Below, one piece after another: positions 30,333 through 39,711 of a stretch of 64,000 nt of DNA. Position 1 is the first letter of the stretch, and every line of letters begins with the position of its first letter. The notes under the pieces were generated by a model. That model had not been told where the DNA came from. It searched no databases and worked only from the letters and a program-made list of their open reading frames with translations. The DNA is from Thioalbus denitrificans (GTDB lineage: Bacteria > Pseudomonadota > Gammaproteobacteria > DSM-26407), in NCBI RefSeq assembly GCF_003337735.1, contig NZ_QPJY01000001.1, forward strand, positions 488,650-552,649, in the 5' to 3' direction. The translations under genes and the position numbers were made by a program.

Positions 30333-31274
30333 TCAGAAGTTTTTCCCCAGGTCCATTCCCCCATAGAGCCCCGCCACCTGCTCGGCGTAGCCGTTGAAGG
30401 GCAGGGTGTCGCGCTTGAGGAACTCGCCGATGCGCCGCTCCCGGGCCTGGCTCCAGCGCGGATGATCCACCGCCGGGTTGACGTTGGCGTAGAAGCCGTA
30501 CTCGCCGGCGGCGGCACGGTTCCAGCTGGTCTCCGGCTGTCCCTCCACGAACCGCAGCCCGACGATGGACTTGATGCTCTTGAAGCCGTATTTCCACGGC
30601 ACCACCAGGCGGATGGGCGCCCCGTTCTGGTTGGGCAGGGTCTCGCCGTAGAGCCCCACCGCCAGCAGCGCCAGGGGATGCAGGGCCTCGTCCATGCGCA
30701 GCCCCTCCACGTAGGGCCACTGGAGCACAGGCCGCTTCTGGCCCGGCATCTGCTCCGGGTCGTGGAGGGTGACGAACTGGATGAACTTCGCCCGCGAGGT
30801 GGGTTCCACCCGCTTCACCAGGAAGGCCAGGGGAAAGCCGACCCAGGGGATGACCATGGACCAGGCCTCCACGCAGCGCAGGCGGTAGATCCGCTCCTCC
30901 AGGGGGAACCACTTGAGGATGTCCTCGATGTCGTAGACCCCGGGTTTCGCCACCTCGCCCTCCACCGCCACCGACCAGGGGCGGGTCCTGAGAGAATGGG
31001 CGTTGGCGGCCGGATCGCTCTTGCCGGTGCCGAACTCGTAGAAGTTGTTGTAGCCGGTGACCGCGTCGTAGGGGGTGGGCTCCTCGTCGGTGCCGAAGGG
31101 GCCCGGCGCGACACCTTCGATTTTCGCCGCCCGGGCCGGTGCGGACAGCAGGCCGGGCAGCAGCAGTCCGGCCCCGGCCACCGCCGCGGTCCGGAGAAAG
31201 TCCCGCCGGCGCCGGTAGACGGACTCCGGCGTGATCTCGGAGGGGAGGACGTCTGGGGGGCGCTTGATGAGCAT
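30333..31274 (-). CDS. msrP: MsrP, periplasmic molybdopterin methionine sulfoxide reductase
   Basis: 313 aa. Tat signal with twin arginines [16 protein letters not shown] (about 21-36) and cleavage near SAPARAA. Molybdopterin oxidoreductase fold with the Mo-ligand Cys in [15 protein letters not shown]; also [15 protein letters not shown] and [13 protein letters not shown], all typical of YedY/MsrP. Repairs oxidised methionines of periplasmic proteins using electrons from MsrQ. Start ATG 31274 ([17 protein letters not shown], canonical N-terminus). Upstream of msrQ on the same strand. Confidence 0.95.
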   Translation of the reverse strand: MLIKRPPDVLPSEITPESVYRRRRDFLRTAAVAGAGLLLPGLLSAPARAAKIEGVAPGPFGTDEEPTPYDAVTGYNNFYEFGTGKSDPAANAHSLRTRPWSVAVEGEVAKPGVYDIEDILKWFPLEERIYRLRCVEAWSMVIPWVGFPLAFLVKRVEPTSRAKFIQFVTLHDPEQMPGQKRPVLQWPYVEGLRMDEALHPLALLAVGLYGETLPNQNGAPIRLVVPWKYGFKSIKSIVGLRFVEGQPETSWNRAAAGEYGFYANVNPAVDHPRWSQARERRIGEFLKRDTLPFNGYAEQVAGLYGGMDLGKNF

Positions 31275-31576
31275 GGTGGTTCTCCAGGGCCGTGCCGGAG
31301 CGTGGGGGCTCCGGGGCGTTCGGGGCGTGGGTCGATTGCCGAGGGGACCGCCCGGCGGCCCGGAATCTTTCACCGGAAGCGGGCGCGGAAGGCTCCCGAC
31401 GGGCAGCCCGGCGTTCCCGGATCCCGCGCCGGGGCGCGGGCGCGCCGGCGCCAGTGCAGCGTTCCATCTGTCTTCGTCTCCGGCGCCCCGGTCCGGTTCC
31501 CCCGGCTTGCCGTCGCGGGTTCCCTCCGGGCCGGATTCGGCCAGCCCCGGGGCGAGCGGTCCGTCCGCCGCGCGCC
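31275..31576. other. Gene-free gap upstream of msrP
   Basis: 302 bp, very GC-rich. It should contain the msrP promoter, but I see no convincing -35/-10 pair, tandem repeat or hairpin with a U-tract, and no credible small ORF. Confidence 0.4.
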
Positions 31577-31984
31577 TCAGCTCCTCTTGCCGGTGAGCCG
31601 TTGCAGCGCCGCCTCCAGGGCCGCGGCCTGGACCGGGTAGGGCAGGGCCTCGGCGATGGGAAAGCGCTGCCGCAGCCGCTCCAGGTGGGGGAGGTGCTCG
31701 CGCTCGTAGAAGACGATGACCCGGGTGTCGGGCAGGTGCTGGATGCCGGCGAGCAGCGACTCCAGGTTGCCGGTCCGATCGCGGAAGTTGGGATCCACGT
31801 TGAACTCCGCCACCACCACCGCCGGCTGTTCGCGCCGGAGCGTGCTCTGGGCCTTGCGCACCGAGTTCACCACCAGCGGCTCGAAGCCGTACTGGCGGTA
31901 GAGGGATTCGAAATTGGGGTAGCCGCCCAGCTCCACCACCGAGAGCAGGGCCCGGTGTCGCCGGGTTCCGGATCCTTCTGCCAT
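31577..31984 (-). CDS. Receiver-like protein lacking a clear phospho-acceptor site
   Basis: 135 aa, start ATG 31984 behind a strong SD GGAGGAGAAGG. The pattern of alternating strands and helices ([55 protein letters not shown]) is that of a response-regulator receiver domain, but the usual D-D at the first strand and the acceptor D at strand 3 are not present in canonical form (AEFN), and the Lys before PYP is absent. Possible pseudo-receiver. No kinase is adjacent. Confidence 0.55.
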   Translation of the reverse strand: MAEGSGTRRHRALLSVVELGGYPNFESLYRQYGFEPLVVNSVRKAQSTLRREQPAVVVAEFNVDPNFRDRTGNLESLLAGIQHLPDTRVIVFYEREHLPHLERLRQRFPIAEALPYPVQAAALEAALQRLTGKRS

Positions 31985-32090
31985 GGGCCTTCTCCTCCAT
32001 CCCGCCGCGCTCTGCCGGGAGTCTACCGCGATCCGGCGGCGTGCGCCCGCGAGCGCCGCGGAGCCCGCCGGGCCGGAGGCGGGCGCGGGC

Positions 32091-32933
32091 CTATTCGGGC
32101 ACCAGCCACTCCATCCGCCAGCCGCCCCGGTGCTCCGGATCCAGGACGTCCCACAGCCAGGGCAGCAGCGCCTCCAGGGTCCGGTCGAGACGCCAGGGCG
32201 GATTGATAATCACCATCCCGGAGCCCTTCATGCCGCGCGGACCGTCCTCCGGCCGTACCCGGAGCTCGGCGAGCAGCACCCGGCGCAGGCCGCTCTGTAC
32301 CAGGTCCTGCAGCAGGCGGGCATGGGTCGTGGTGTCGAGCACCGGGTACCAGAGGGCGTAGATGCCGGTGGGCCAGCGCCGGTGGGCGGCCCCGAGGGCG
32401 GCGACCACCTGCCGGTACTCGTCCTTCACCTCGTAGGGCGGGTCGATGAGCACCAGGCCGCGCCGCTCCGGCGGCGGCAGGAAGGCCTTCAGCCCCTGGT
32501 AGCCGTCGGTGCGGTGCACCGCAACCTGGCGATCGCCGGCGAACTCCGCCCGGAGCAGGGCGTGATCGGCGGGGTGCAGCTCGCACAGCACCATCCGGTC
32601 ATCGGGCCGGAGGAGGTGGCGCGCCACCCGGGGCGAGCCGGGATAGCGGGCCCGGCCGCCGGGTCCGCTCACGGCGTCCAGCGCGGCCAGGTAGCCGGCC
32701 AGGGCAGGCGGGGAACCGGCCTGCGCGCGGATGCGGCCGATGCCCTGTTCGTGTTCGGCATTGCGGCGCGCCTCGGGCGAATCCAGGTCGTAGACACCCG
32801 CCCCGGCGTGGGTCTCCAGGTAGCGGAACGGGGCCTGCTTGGAACGCAGGGCCTCCAGCAGCAGCGCGAGGACGGCGTGCTTGAGCACATCGGCATGATT
32901 GCCGGCATGGAAGGCGTGGCGGTAGCTCAGCAC
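32091..32933 (-). CDS. rlmJ: 23S rRNA (adenine2030-N6)-methyltransferase
   Basis: 280 aa, identical in length to E. coli RlmJ when the GTG at 32933 is used; this start yields the canonical LSYRHAFHAGNHADVLKH N-terminus. SAM-binding region FRYLETHAGAGVYDLDS and the catalytic LIDPPYEVKDEY (DPPY). Modifies A2030 of 23S rRNA. GGAG lies about 9 nt before the start. Confidence 0.95.
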   Translation of the reverse strand: MLSYRHAFHAGNHADVLKHAVLALLLEALRSKQAPFRYLETHAGAGVYDLDSPEARRNAEHEQGIGRIRAQAGSPPALAGYLAALDAVSGPGGRARYPGSPRVARHLLRPDDRMVLCELHPADHALLRAEFAGDRQVAVHRTDGYQGLKAFLPPPERRGLVLIDPPYEVKDEYRQVVAALGAAHRRWPTGIYALWYPVLDTTTHARLLQDLVQSGLRRVLLAELRVRPEDGPRGMKGSGMVIINPPWRLDRTLEALLPWLWDVLDPEHRGGWRMEWLVPE

Positions 32934-32991
32934 GCTGCGGTGCTCCGGCGTTGACGGGCGGGACGATTCCCCGGTCCGGGCGGAAACCACC

Positions 32992-33013
32992 GGGCCCCGC
33001 GGGGACGGGGCCC
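32992..33013 (-). terminator. Strong GC hairpin downstream of the cold-shock gene
   Basis: GGGCCCCG, TCCC-type loop, CGGGGCCC just 20 nt after the cold-shock stop in transcript sense. Very stable stem but followed by GGTGGTTTCC rather than a U-run, so termination is not certain. Confidence 0.4.
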
Positions 33014-33033
33014 AGTGGGCTGCGGGGCGGGTT

Positions 33034-33240
33034 TCAGGACAGCACGCTGACGTTCGTCGCCTGCAGTCCCTTCGGTCCCCGTTCCACCTCGAACTGCACC
33101 GCCTGGCCCTCGTTCAGCGTGCGGTAGCCGTCCGCCTTGATGGCCGTGTAGTGGACGAAGACATCGTCACCGCCCTCCGCGGGGGCGATGAAGCCGAAAC
33201 CCTTGGTGTTGTTGAACCACTTGACCGTCCCGTTCTGCAT
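33034..33240 (-). CDS. Cold-shock domain protein
   Basis: 68 aa single CSD: RNP1 KGFGFI and RNP2 DVFVHY are intact, beginning [17 protein letters not shown]. Nucleic-acid chaperone; which paralogue it is cannot be said. Start ATG 33240 preceded by AGAGGAA at 9 nt; an in-frame upstream extension of 28 residues is not family-like and more likely the 5' UTR. Confidence 0.95.
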   Translation of the reverse strand: MQNGTVKWFNNTKGFGFIAPAEGGDDVFVHYTAIKADGYRTLNEGQAVQFEVERGPKGLQATNVSVLS

Positions 33241-33504
33241 TGGAAGTTCCTCTGGTCTCTCAATCACGGTGAGTCCGGCGGCGGGGCGCGGCGCCCGGGC
33301 CGCCGACGGGTTGAATTTAGCCATAACCGCTCCGGCGTGTCATGCCCGCCCGTGTGACAGCCGGCGCGCGGCGGGGCAGGCGCCCGGCTTGACCGCGCCG
33401 GCGCCCTGCCGACACCATGGCCGGGCCACCGGGGCGTTCATCCACGGGCCCGCTCCGGGGCCGGGCGCCTGCCGCCCCGCGCGGGCCCGGACGGGACCTG
33501 AACC

Positions 33505-34167
33505 ATGTGCGGACGTTTCTATCTCGATGTGCCGGGCGAGGTGCTGATGGAGCACTTCGGGCTGGCGGCGGCGCCGGAGCTGGCGCCGCGCTACAACATC
33601 GCCCCCACCCAGGCGGTGGCGGCGGTGCGCGCCGGGTCCGGCGGCCGGGAGCTGGTGCGGCTGCGCTGGGGCCTGGTCCCGGCCTGGGCCAAAGGGGGGC
33701 GCAGCCCCTACCGTCTCATCAATGCACGGGCGGAGACCGTGGCGGACAGGCCCGCCTTCCGCGACGCCTTCCGCCGCCGGCGCTGCCTGGTGCCGGCCTC
33801 CGGCTTCTACGAATGGCAGGCGCGGCCCGACGGCAGGCAGCCCTGGGCCATCAGCGCCGGCCCGGGGCCGGTGTTCGCCATCGCCGGGCTGTGGGAGCGC
33901 TGGGAGGGGGAGGGGCGGGTGGTGGAGTCCTGCACCCTGCTGGTGACGGAGGCCAACGCCGCGGTGCGGCCCATCCACGACCGCATGCCGGTGATACTCG
34001 CGCCGGAGGACTACGCCGCCTGGCTCGATCCCCGGGCGCAGGACCCGGCCCGGCTGGCGACGCTCCTGCGCCCCTGTCCGGCGGAGGGGATGCGGGCCTG
34101 GCGGGTGGGGCGCCGGGTCAACTCGCCGGCCAACGACGATCCGGGCTGCCTCGAGCCGCTGGCCTGA
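33505..34167 (+). CDS. yedK: SRAP/HMCES family abasic-site processing protein
   Basis: 220 aa. Starts MCGRF, giving the catalytic Cys2 that forms a thiazolidine crosslink with abasic sites in single-stranded DNA. Other family residues visible: INARAET (Asn), SGFYEW (Glu) and IHDRMPVIL (His). Protects ssDNA AP sites during replication. Stands alone between the cold-shock gene and the tRNA-Met; the ATG is at 33505. Confidence 0.95.
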   Translation: MCGRFYLDVPGEVLMEHFGLAAAPELAPRYNIAPTQAVAAVRAGSGGRELVRLRWGLVPAWAKGGRSPYRLINARAETVADRPAFRDAFRRRRCLVPASGFYEWQARPDGRQPWAISAGPGPVFAIAGLWERWEGEGRVVESCTLLVTEANAAVRPIHDRMPVILAPEDYAAWLDPRAQDPARLATLLRPCPAEGMRAWRVGRRVNSPANDDPGCLEPLA

Positions 34168-34203
34168 GCCGGGAATGCCCGCTTCAGGGCGGGACGGGTC
34201 CAC

Positions 34204-34231
34204 AAAAAAGGCCGCGCATTCGCACGGCCTT
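34204..34231 (-). terminator. Intrinsic terminator of tRNA-Met
   Basis: In transcript sense, AAGGCCGTGCG, AAT loop, GCGCGGCCTT followed by TTTT, 17 bases after the tRNA 3' end. A textbook hairpin plus U-tract. Confidence 0.85.
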
Positions 34232-34247
34232 CAGAGGGCATTGCAGC

Positions 34248-34324
34248 TGGTGGCTACGGGTGGACTTGAACCACCGACCTCAGCATTATGAGTGCCGCGC
34301 TCTAACCAACTGAGCTACGTAGCC
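34248..34324 (-). tRNA. tRNA-Met (CAU), elongator
   Basis: 77 nt including an encoded CCA. Acceptor stem GGCTACG/CGTAGCC, D-arm AGCTCAGTTGGTTAGAGC, anticodon loop CTCATAA (CAU) and T-arm GGTTCAAGTCC. No C1-A72 mismatch or three G-C pairs of an initiator, so elongator Met; Ile(CAU) is a possible alternative because it shares the anticodon. Confidence 0.95.
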
Positions 34325-34375
34325 AAAATTGGAGGCGGCAATTGTCTACGCCCGGGTTGCCGCTGTCAAGGGTGG

Positions 34376-35470
34376 TCAGACGTTGAAGCGGAAGTGGACC
34401 ACGTCGCCGTCCTGCACCACGTACTCCTTGCCCTCCAGCCGCCACTTGCCCGCTTCCTTGGCGCCCTGTTCGCCGCCGAACCTGACGAAATCGTCGTAGG
34501 CGATGACCTCGGCGCGGATGAAGCCCTTCTCGAAGTCGGTGTGGATGACCGCGGCGGCCTTGGGGGCGGTGGCGCCCACGGGGATGGTCCAGGCGCGCAC
34601 CTCCTTCACCCCGGCGGTGAAGTAGGTCTCCAGCCCCAGCAGCCTGTAGCCGGCGCGGATGACCCGGTCGAGGCCCGGCTCGTGGAGGCCCATCTCCTCG
34701 AGGAACTCGGCCTTCTCCTCGTCGGCCAGCTCGGCGATCTCCGCCTCGATGGCGGCGCACACGGGGACCACCTCCGAGCCCTCGGCGGCGGCGTACTCGC
34801 GCACCTGGTCGAGGTAGGGGTTGTCCTGGAAGCCGTCCTCGGAGACGTTGGCGATGTAGAGGGTGGGCTTCACCGTGAGCAGGTGCAGATCGTAGAGCAG
34901 ATCGAGCTCCTCGTCGCTCAGGCCCAGGGTGCGCACCATGCGCCCCTCGTTGAGGGTCGCCTCCACCCGCGCCAGCAGCGCCACCAGGGCCTTGGTCTCC
35001 TTGTCGGCGCCGGCCTTGGCGCGCTTGCCCGCCCGCTGCACCGCCTTCTCCACGGAGGCGAGATCCGCCAGCGCCAGTTCGGTGTTGATCACCTCGATGT
35101 CGGAGATGGGGTTCACCTTGCCGGAGACGTGCACCACGTCATCGTTCTCGAAGCAGCGCACCACGTGGGCGATGGCGTCGGTCTCGCGGATGTTGGCCAG
35201 GAACTGGTTGCCCAGCCCCTCACCCTTGGAGGCCCCGGCCACCAGGCCGGCGATGTCCACGAACTCCATGGTGGTGGGGACCGTGCGCTGGGGCTTGACG
35301 ATGCGCGCCAGCTCGTCGAGGCGCGGATCGGGCATGGGCACCACGCCCACGTTCGGGTCGATGGTGCAGAAGGGATAGTTCTCGGCCTGGATGCCGGCCT
35401 TGGTGAGAGCGTTGAAGAGGGTGGACTTGCCCACGTTGGGCAGGCCCACGATACCGCACTTGAATCCCAT
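34376..35470 (-). CDS. ychF: Redox-regulated ATPase YchF
   Basis: 364 aa, standard length. Obg-family G domain with G1 [13 protein letters not shown]3 [20 protein letters not shown] and an altered G4 (NVSED, in place of NKxD), which makes it ATP-preferring; C-terminal TGS domain ending [13 protein letters not shown]. Binds ribosomes and is implicated in oxidative-stress responses. Downstream of pth, separated by a CACGAAG-family repeat element. Confidence 0.97.
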   Translation of the reverse strand: MGFKCGIVGLPNVGKSTLFNALTKAGIQAENYPFCTIDPNVGVVPMPDPRLDELARIVKPQRTVPTTMEFVDIAGLVAGASKGEGLGNQFLANIRETDAIAHVVRCFENDDVVHVSGKVNPISDIEVINTELALADLASVEKAVQRAGKRAKAGADKETKALVALLARVEATLNEGRMVRTLGLSDEELDLLYDLHLLTVKPTLYIANVSEDGFQDNPYLDQVREYAAAEGSEVVPVCAAIEAEIAELADEEKAEFLEEMGLHEPGLDRVIRAGYRLLGLETYFTAGVKEVRAWTIPVGATAPKAAAVIHTDFEKGFIRAEVIAYDDFVRFGGEQGAKEAGKWRLEGKEYVVQDGDVVHFRFNV

Positions 35471-35497
35471 GGCTGCGACCCGTTGTGTAGGAAAAGA

Positions 35498-35643
35498 TCA
35501 CCACGAAGTCACGAAGATGATGAAGATCACGAAGTGCCGGAATTCCTGTTAAGCGGTCCTCCACTGTCCATCATGGATGGCGTTTTTTAGGCCGCAGATA
35601 CCGCTTACCGCGCTTCTTCGTATTCTTCGTGTCTTCGTGGTGA
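35498..35643. repeat. Intergenic inverted-arm element, CACGAAG family (copy 1)
   Basis: Left arm 35498-35534 reads as successive CACGAAG-like words (CACCACGAAGTCACGAAG, then GATCACGAAG). The right arm 35613-35643 is the inverted set (CTTCTTCG, TTCTTCGTG, TCTTCGTGGTGA). About 78 bp of unrelated DNA in between. Sits between ychF and pth. A second copy is at 49150-49325. Confidence 0.8.
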
Positions 35644-35660
35644 GCTCTGTGGGTTGATGT

Positions 35661-36230
35661 TCAGCGGCTGTGGAGCCGGTTCATGGCCCGCGCCAGCTCG
35701 CCGTCGAGCACCAGGGGCAGGGCGTCGAGGGCCGCGTCGATGGCGGCGAGGATGCCCGCCTCCTCGTCCCGGGTGGGCGGCTTGAGCACCCAGCCCACCA
35801 CCTTGTCCCGGTTGCCGGGGTGCCCCACGCCCAGGCGCAGGCGCAGGAAGTCCGGCCCCAGGTGGGCGATGGTGTCCTTCAGGCCGTTGTGGCCGCCGGC
35901 GCCGCCGCCGCGCTTGAGCCGCGCCGTTCCCGGCGGCAGGTCCAGGTCGTCGTGGACCACCAGGATTGCCTCGGGGGGAATGCGGAAAAAGCGGCAGACC
36001 GCGGCGATGGACTGGCCGCTGCGGTTCATGAAGGTGGCGGGTTTCAGGACCCGGCAGTCATGGCCCCAGAGCTGCAGCCGGCAGAGCTGGCCGTGGAAAC
36101 GGCTTTCGGCCTTCCAGGCGCCGGTCGCGCCGGGAAGCCGGTCGACGAACCAGAAGCCGGCGTTGTGCCGGGTGCCCTCGTACTCGGGACCGGGGTTCCC
36201 CAGTCCCACGATGAGCTGCACCTTCGACAC
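35661..36230 (-). CDS. pth: Peptidyl-tRNA hydrolase
   Basis: 189 aa. Recycles peptidyl-tRNA released during abortive translation. Conserved LIVGLGNPGPEYEGTRHNAGF with catalytic His in TRHN, KPATFMNRSG (Asn) and VVHDDLDLPPGTARLKRGGG (Asp). GTG start at 36230. Follows rplY by 36 bp, the common rplY-pth order. Confidence 0.97.
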   Translation of the reverse strand: MSKVQLIVGLGNPGPEYEGTRHNAGFWFVDRLPGATGAWKAESRFHGQLCRLQLWGHDCRVLKPATFMNRSGQSIAAVCRFFRIPPEAILVVHDDLDLPPGTARLKRGGGAGGHNGLKDTIAHLGPDFLRLRLGVGHPGNRDKVVGWVLKPPTRDEEAGILAAIDAALDALPLVLDGELARAMNRLHSR

Positions 36231-36266
36231 CCGCGCCGGCTTCCGGTCGAATCGGCCTGGTCAGAA

Positions 36267-36899
36267 TCAGGCTTCGGCCTCGGCTTCGCCCTCGGCCTCG
36301 CCTTCCTCTTCCTCCTCGGCGCCGCCGCCCTTGCCCTGGACGCTCACCACGGACATGTCGTTGCCATGGCTCAGGGCCAGGATCTCGACCCCCTGGGGGA
36401 GCTTGAGGTCGGAGAGGTGCAGGGCCTCGCCCAGGTTGAGGGCGGCCAGATCCACCTCGATGAACTCCGGCATGTCGGCCGGCAGGCAGCTGACCTCCAC
36501 CTCGATGAGCTGGTGGGAGATGCGGCCGCCGCCCTGCTTGACGCCGACGCAGGTCTCCTCGTTGAGGAAGTGCAGGGGCACGTGGATGGTCAGCTTCTCG
36601 CTGGCGGAGACACGCTGGAAGTCGGCATGCTCGATGATGGGCTTGATGGGGTGGCGCTGCAGGGCCTTGAGGATCACCTGCTGCTTCCTGCCGCCCACGT
36701 TCAGGTCCAGGATGGAGGAGTAGACGGCCTCGTTGGCCAGGCTCTTCACGAACTCCGACTGCACCAGGGTGATCATCTCCGGGTCCTGGTGACCGCCGTA
36801 GACGATGGCCGGGATCTTGCCGGCGCGACGCAGGCGGCGGCTCGCACCCTTCCCCACGTCCTGACGCGGCTCGGCATCGATATTGAACTTGATGCTCAT
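36267..36899 (-). CDS. rplY: 50S ribosomal protein L25 (long Ctc form)
   Basis: 210 aa. N-terminal 5S-rRNA-binding L25 domain ([37 protein letters not shown]) plus the beta C-terminal domain of the TL5/CTC form ([28 protein letters not shown]) and an acidic Glu/Ala/Gly tail of about 20 residues. Longer than the 94-aa E. coli protein, like that of Pseudomonas. Between prs and pth. Confidence 0.96.
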   Translation of the reverse strand: MSIKFNIDAEPRQDVGKGASRRLRRAGKIPAIVYGGHQDPEMITLVQSEFVKSLANEAVYSSILDLNVGGRKQQVILKALQRHPIKPIIEHADFQRVSASEKLTIHVPLHFLNEETCVGVKQGGGRISHQLIEVEVSCLPADMPEFIEVDLAALNLGEALHLSDLKLPQGVEILALSHGNDMSVVSVQGKGGGAEEEEEGEAEGEAEAEA

Positions 36900-36995
36900 T
36901 GGTTTGTTGCTCCGGTTGAGTAATGCCCTCGCGGGCGCTTGTGCCGTCCCCGCGACCAGGAACGGCGGTTGAAAGACTGTTTCGTGCCGGTGGGC

Positions 36996-37014
36996 GGCCG
37001 GTCGCTTACCGGCC
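36996..37014 (-). other. Hairpin in the prs-rplY gap
   Basis: GGCCGGT, loop AAGCG in transcript sense, ACCGGCC: a 7-bp GC stem beginning 9 nt after the prs stop. No U-tract follows, so it may be an RNA-stabilising or attenuating structure rather than a terminator. The remainder of the 123-bp gap shows nothing further. Confidence 0.35.
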
Positions 37015-37022
37015 CGTCCCCG

Positions 37023-37976
37023 TCAATCCATGAACAGCGAGCTGACCGACTCCTCCTGGTTCACCCGGCGGATGGTTTCGGCCAGCATCTCGGCGATGCT
37101 GAGCTGGCGGATGCGGCTGCAGGCCTCCAGCTCGGGGCGCAGCGGAATGGTGTCGGTCACCACCAGCTCGTCCAGCTCCGAGGCCTCGATGTTCTGCAGC
37201 GCGCGGCCGGAGAGCACCGGGTGGGTGCAGTAGGCCACCACCCGCTCGGCGCCGTGTTTCTTCAGCGCGCCGGCGGCGTGGCAGAGGGTGCCGGCGGTGT
37301 CCACCAGGTCGTCCACCACCACGCAGGTGCGGCCCTTCACGTCGCCGATGATGTGCATCACCTCGGCCACGTTGGGGCGCGGCCGGCGCTTGTCGATGAT
37401 GGCCAGATCCGCGTCGTCCAGCCGCTTGGCCACGGCGCGGGCGCGCACCACGCCGCCCACGTCCGGCGACACCACGATGAGCCGCGGGTACTTCTGGCGC
37501 CAGATGTCGCCGAGCAGGATGGGCGAGGCGTAGACGTTGTCCACGGGAATGTTGAAGAAGCCCTGTATCTGGTCGGCGTGCAGGTCCACGGTGAGCATGC
37601 GCGTCACCCCCACGCTTTCCAGCATGTTGGCCACCACCTTGGCGGTGATGGGCACGCGGGCGGAGCGCGGCCGGCGGTCCTGGCGGGCGTAGCCGAAGTA
37701 GGGGACCACCGCGGTGATGCGCCAGGCCGAGGAGCGGCGCAGGGCGTCCACCATCACCATCAGCTCCATGAGGTTGTCGTTGGTGGGCGCGCAGGTGGGC
37801 TGGATGATGAACACGTCGCGGCCGCGGACGTGCTCCATGATCTCCACCATCACCTCGCCGTCGCTGAAGCGCCCCGTCACCGCCTTGCCGAAGGGGATGT
37901 TGAGGTGGTTGCATACCTTCTGGGCGAGCGCCGGGTTGGCGTTCCCGCTGAAGACCATCAGCCTGCTGTCTGACAC
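37023..37976 (-). CDS. prs: Ribose-phosphate pyrophosphokinase
   Basis: 317 aa. Makes PRPP from ribose-5-phosphate and ATP for nucleotide, His and Trp synthesis. Conserved [69 protein letters not shown] and the PRPP loop [16 protein letters not shown] start at 37976 matches the family N-terminus (SDSRLM) and removes a 14-residue acidic leader of the longer frame. tRNA-Gln precedes it 118 bp upstream. Confidence 0.97.
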   Translation of the reverse strand: MSDSRLMVFSGNANPALAQKVCNHLNIPFGKAVTGRFSDGEVMVEIMEHVRGRDVFIIQPTCAPTNDNLMELMVMVDALRRSSAWRITAVVPYFGYARQDRRPRSARVPITAKVVANMLESVGVTRMLTVDLHADQIQGFFNIPVDNVYASPILLGDIWRQKYPRLIVVSPDVGGVVRARAVAKRLDDADLAIIDKRRPRPNVAEVMHIIGDVKGRTCVVVDDLVDTAGTLCHAAGALKKHGAERVVAYCTHPVLSGRALQNIEASELDELVVTDTIPLRPELEACSRIRQLSIAEMLAETIRRVNQEESVSSLFMD

Positions 37977-38094
37977 GCCGTCGTACTCCGTCTCGGGTTC
38001 AGGTCGGGGTGGTTTCACGGGCGGGGCGGCCTGCGCGCTGGCCGGGCTCCCGGGTTGTGGTGCTGAAGCGCATGTCGCTCACTCGCTGGAGATC

Positions 38095-38169
38095 TGGCTG
38101 GGGCGCTAGGATTCGAACCTAGGAATGCGGAGACCAAAACCCCGTGCCTTACCACTTGGCTACGCCCCA
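38095..38169 (-). tRNA. tRNA-Gln (UUG)
   Basis: 75 nt with encoded CCA. Acceptor TGGGGCG/CGCCCCA (U1-A72, a Gln identity feature), anticodon loop TTTTGGT (UUG), T-arm GGTTCGAATCC. Lies between ispE and prs. Confidence 0.96.
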
Positions 38170-38201
38170 GATGAACCGATTTTCAGAGCAGCGGCCCGCC
38201 G

Positions 38202-39050
38202 TCACGCGTCCCGGTCTTCCTCCGCCAGCCTGGCGAGCAGGGGTGAGCGGTTGCAGCCGCGGGCGGCGAATCCCGGGAGCGGCGCGGCGGCCAACAGGGC
38301 CCGGGCCGCGGCCTCGTCACCGCAGGGCGCGAATACACAGGCCCCGGTGCCGGTCATGCGGCCATCGCCGTGGCGCCGCAGCCAGTCCAGGGCCGCCGCC
38401 ACCGCCGGGTAGCGCCTGGCCACCACGGCCTCGCAGTCGTTGCCGCCCCTGCCTGAGAGAAAGTCGGATATTTTGAGGGGCTTGGAATCCCGTGTCAATT
38501 CCGGGTCGGCGAATACCGCGCCGGTGTCCACGTGGCACGCCGGCGCGAGGACCACGTACCAGGGCTCGGGAAGCTCCACCGGCGTGAGCCGCTCGCCCAC
38601 CCCCTCGGCCCAGGACGCCAGCCCGCGGACGAACACCGGCACGTCGGCGCCCAGTTCCAGGCCCAGGCGCTCGAGCTCCACGGGGGGCAGTCCCAGCGAC
38701 CAGAGCCGGTTCAGCGCCACCAGGGTGGTGGCGGCATCGGAGCTGCCGCCGCCCAGGCCGCCGCCCATGGGCAGGCGCTTGTGCAGGCGGATATGCGCCC
38801 CGAGGCCGGTGCCGGTCACGGCCTGGAGCCGCCGCGCGGCGCGCAGCACCAGGTTGTCGGCCTCCCGTACCCCGGGCAGGGCCGGCTCCAGGGTCACCCG
38901 CCCGTCGGTGGTGGGGGAGAAGTCGAGGCGATCGCCGTGGTCCAGGAACTGGAACACCGTCTGCAGCAGGTGGTAGCCGTCGGAGCGCCGGCCCACCACG
39001 TGCAGGAACAGGTTGAGCTTGGCCGGCGCCGGCCAGTCGCTGGAGGTCAC
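38202..39050 (-). CDS. ispE: 4-diphosphocytidyl-2-C-methyl-D-erythritol kinase
   Basis: 282 aa GHMP kinase of the MEP isoprenoid pathway. N-terminal WPAPAKLNLFLHVVGRRSDGYH (catalytic Lys and substrate contacts), ATP loop PMGGGLGGGSSDAATTL, and C-terminal DGRMTGTGACVFAP. The GTG start at 39050 lies 11 nt after the lolB stop and gives the standard N-terminus; no ATG is available. Order lolB-ispE-tRNA-prs is as in Pseudomonas. Confidence 0.96.
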   Translation of the reverse strand: MTSSDWPAPAKLNLFLHVVGRRSDGYHLLQTVFQFLDHGDRLDFSPTTDGRVTLEPALPGVREADNLVLRAARRLQAVTGTGLGAHIRLHKRLPMGGGLGGGSSDAATTLVALNRLWSLGLPPVELERLGLELGADVPVFVRGLASWAEGVGERLTPVELPEPWYVVLAPACHVDTGAVFADPELTRDSKPLKISDFLSGRGGNDCEAVVARRYPAVAAALDWLRRHGDGRMTGTGACVFAPCGDEAAARALLAAAPLPGFAARGCNRSPLLARLAEEDRDA

Positions 39051-39061
39051 GGTGCCACCGC

Positions 39062-39691
39062 TCAGCCCCCATCGGGGGGCAGGGTCCAGTGGCTGACCAC
39101 CAGCCGCACCTCCAGGTGATCGCTGGCGAGAAAGACCCGCCGCGGCAGGTCCTGCCCGCCCACGCGCACATAGTCGAGATAGTCGATGCGCCAGCCGGAC
39201 TGTTCCAGCCGGACCAGGCGGCCGGCGTCGTCGAACCGGGGCCGGGCCTCCGGGCCGGGGCGGGGCAGGCCGCGGACCCACCACGCCAGTCCGTCCACCG
39301 GCAGCCGCCAGCCCAGGTGGCGCCGCAGCAGCGTCTCGGCGTCCGCGGCACGATCCCGGGTGCCGTCGGGCAGCGCGATGCGCACCTCTCCGGCGCGGCC
39401 CTCCACCATGGCCACCCCCTGCCCGAGGGGGGAGGAGAGCCGCAGGCGGTAGCTGTCGGGCAGCTGCTGCCAGAGCAGCGAGGCGTGCCAGGCCTCGCCC
39501 TCCAGGGTGAGGGCCACCCGCCCCTGCAGGTCCCAGGCCGTGATCCGGCCCACCGCCTCGGCGTGCCGCCGCCAGCCGGAATCACCCTCCAGGGGCGTGG
39601 TCGGGGGCACGGCGGCGCAGCCGCCGAGGGCCAGGGCGAGGAGGCCGGCGCAGAGCAGGCGGCGGCGGTGTGCGGGTGGGTTTCCGGCCAC
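39062..39691 (-). CDS. lolB: Outer-membrane lipoprotein LolB
   Basis: 209 aa from GTG 39691. Receives lipoproteins from LolA and inserts them into the outer membrane. Signal peptide RRRLLCAGLLALALGGC with lipobox LGGC; mature region WDLQGRVALTLEGEAWHASLLWQQ, YRLRLSSPLGQGVAMVEG, VDGLAWWVRGLP and C-terminal RRVFLASDHLEVRLVVSHW, as expected. The start is not marked by a good SD; other in-frame starts add non-signal residues. 20 bp downstream of the TPR lipoprotein gene. Confidence 0.93.
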   Translation of the reverse strand: MAGNPPAHRRRLLCAGLLALALGGCAAVPPTTPLEGDSGWRRHAEAVGRITAWDLQGRVALTLEGEAWHASLLWQQLPDSYRLRLSSPLGQGVAMVEGRAGEVRIALPDGTRDRAADAETLLRRHLGWRLPVDGLAWWVRGLPRPGPEARPRFDDAGRLVRLEQSGWRIDYLDYVRVGGQDLPRRVFLASDHLEVRLVVSHWTLPPDGG

Positions 39692-39711
39692 GACGGGTAG
39701 GGTTGTCCGGG

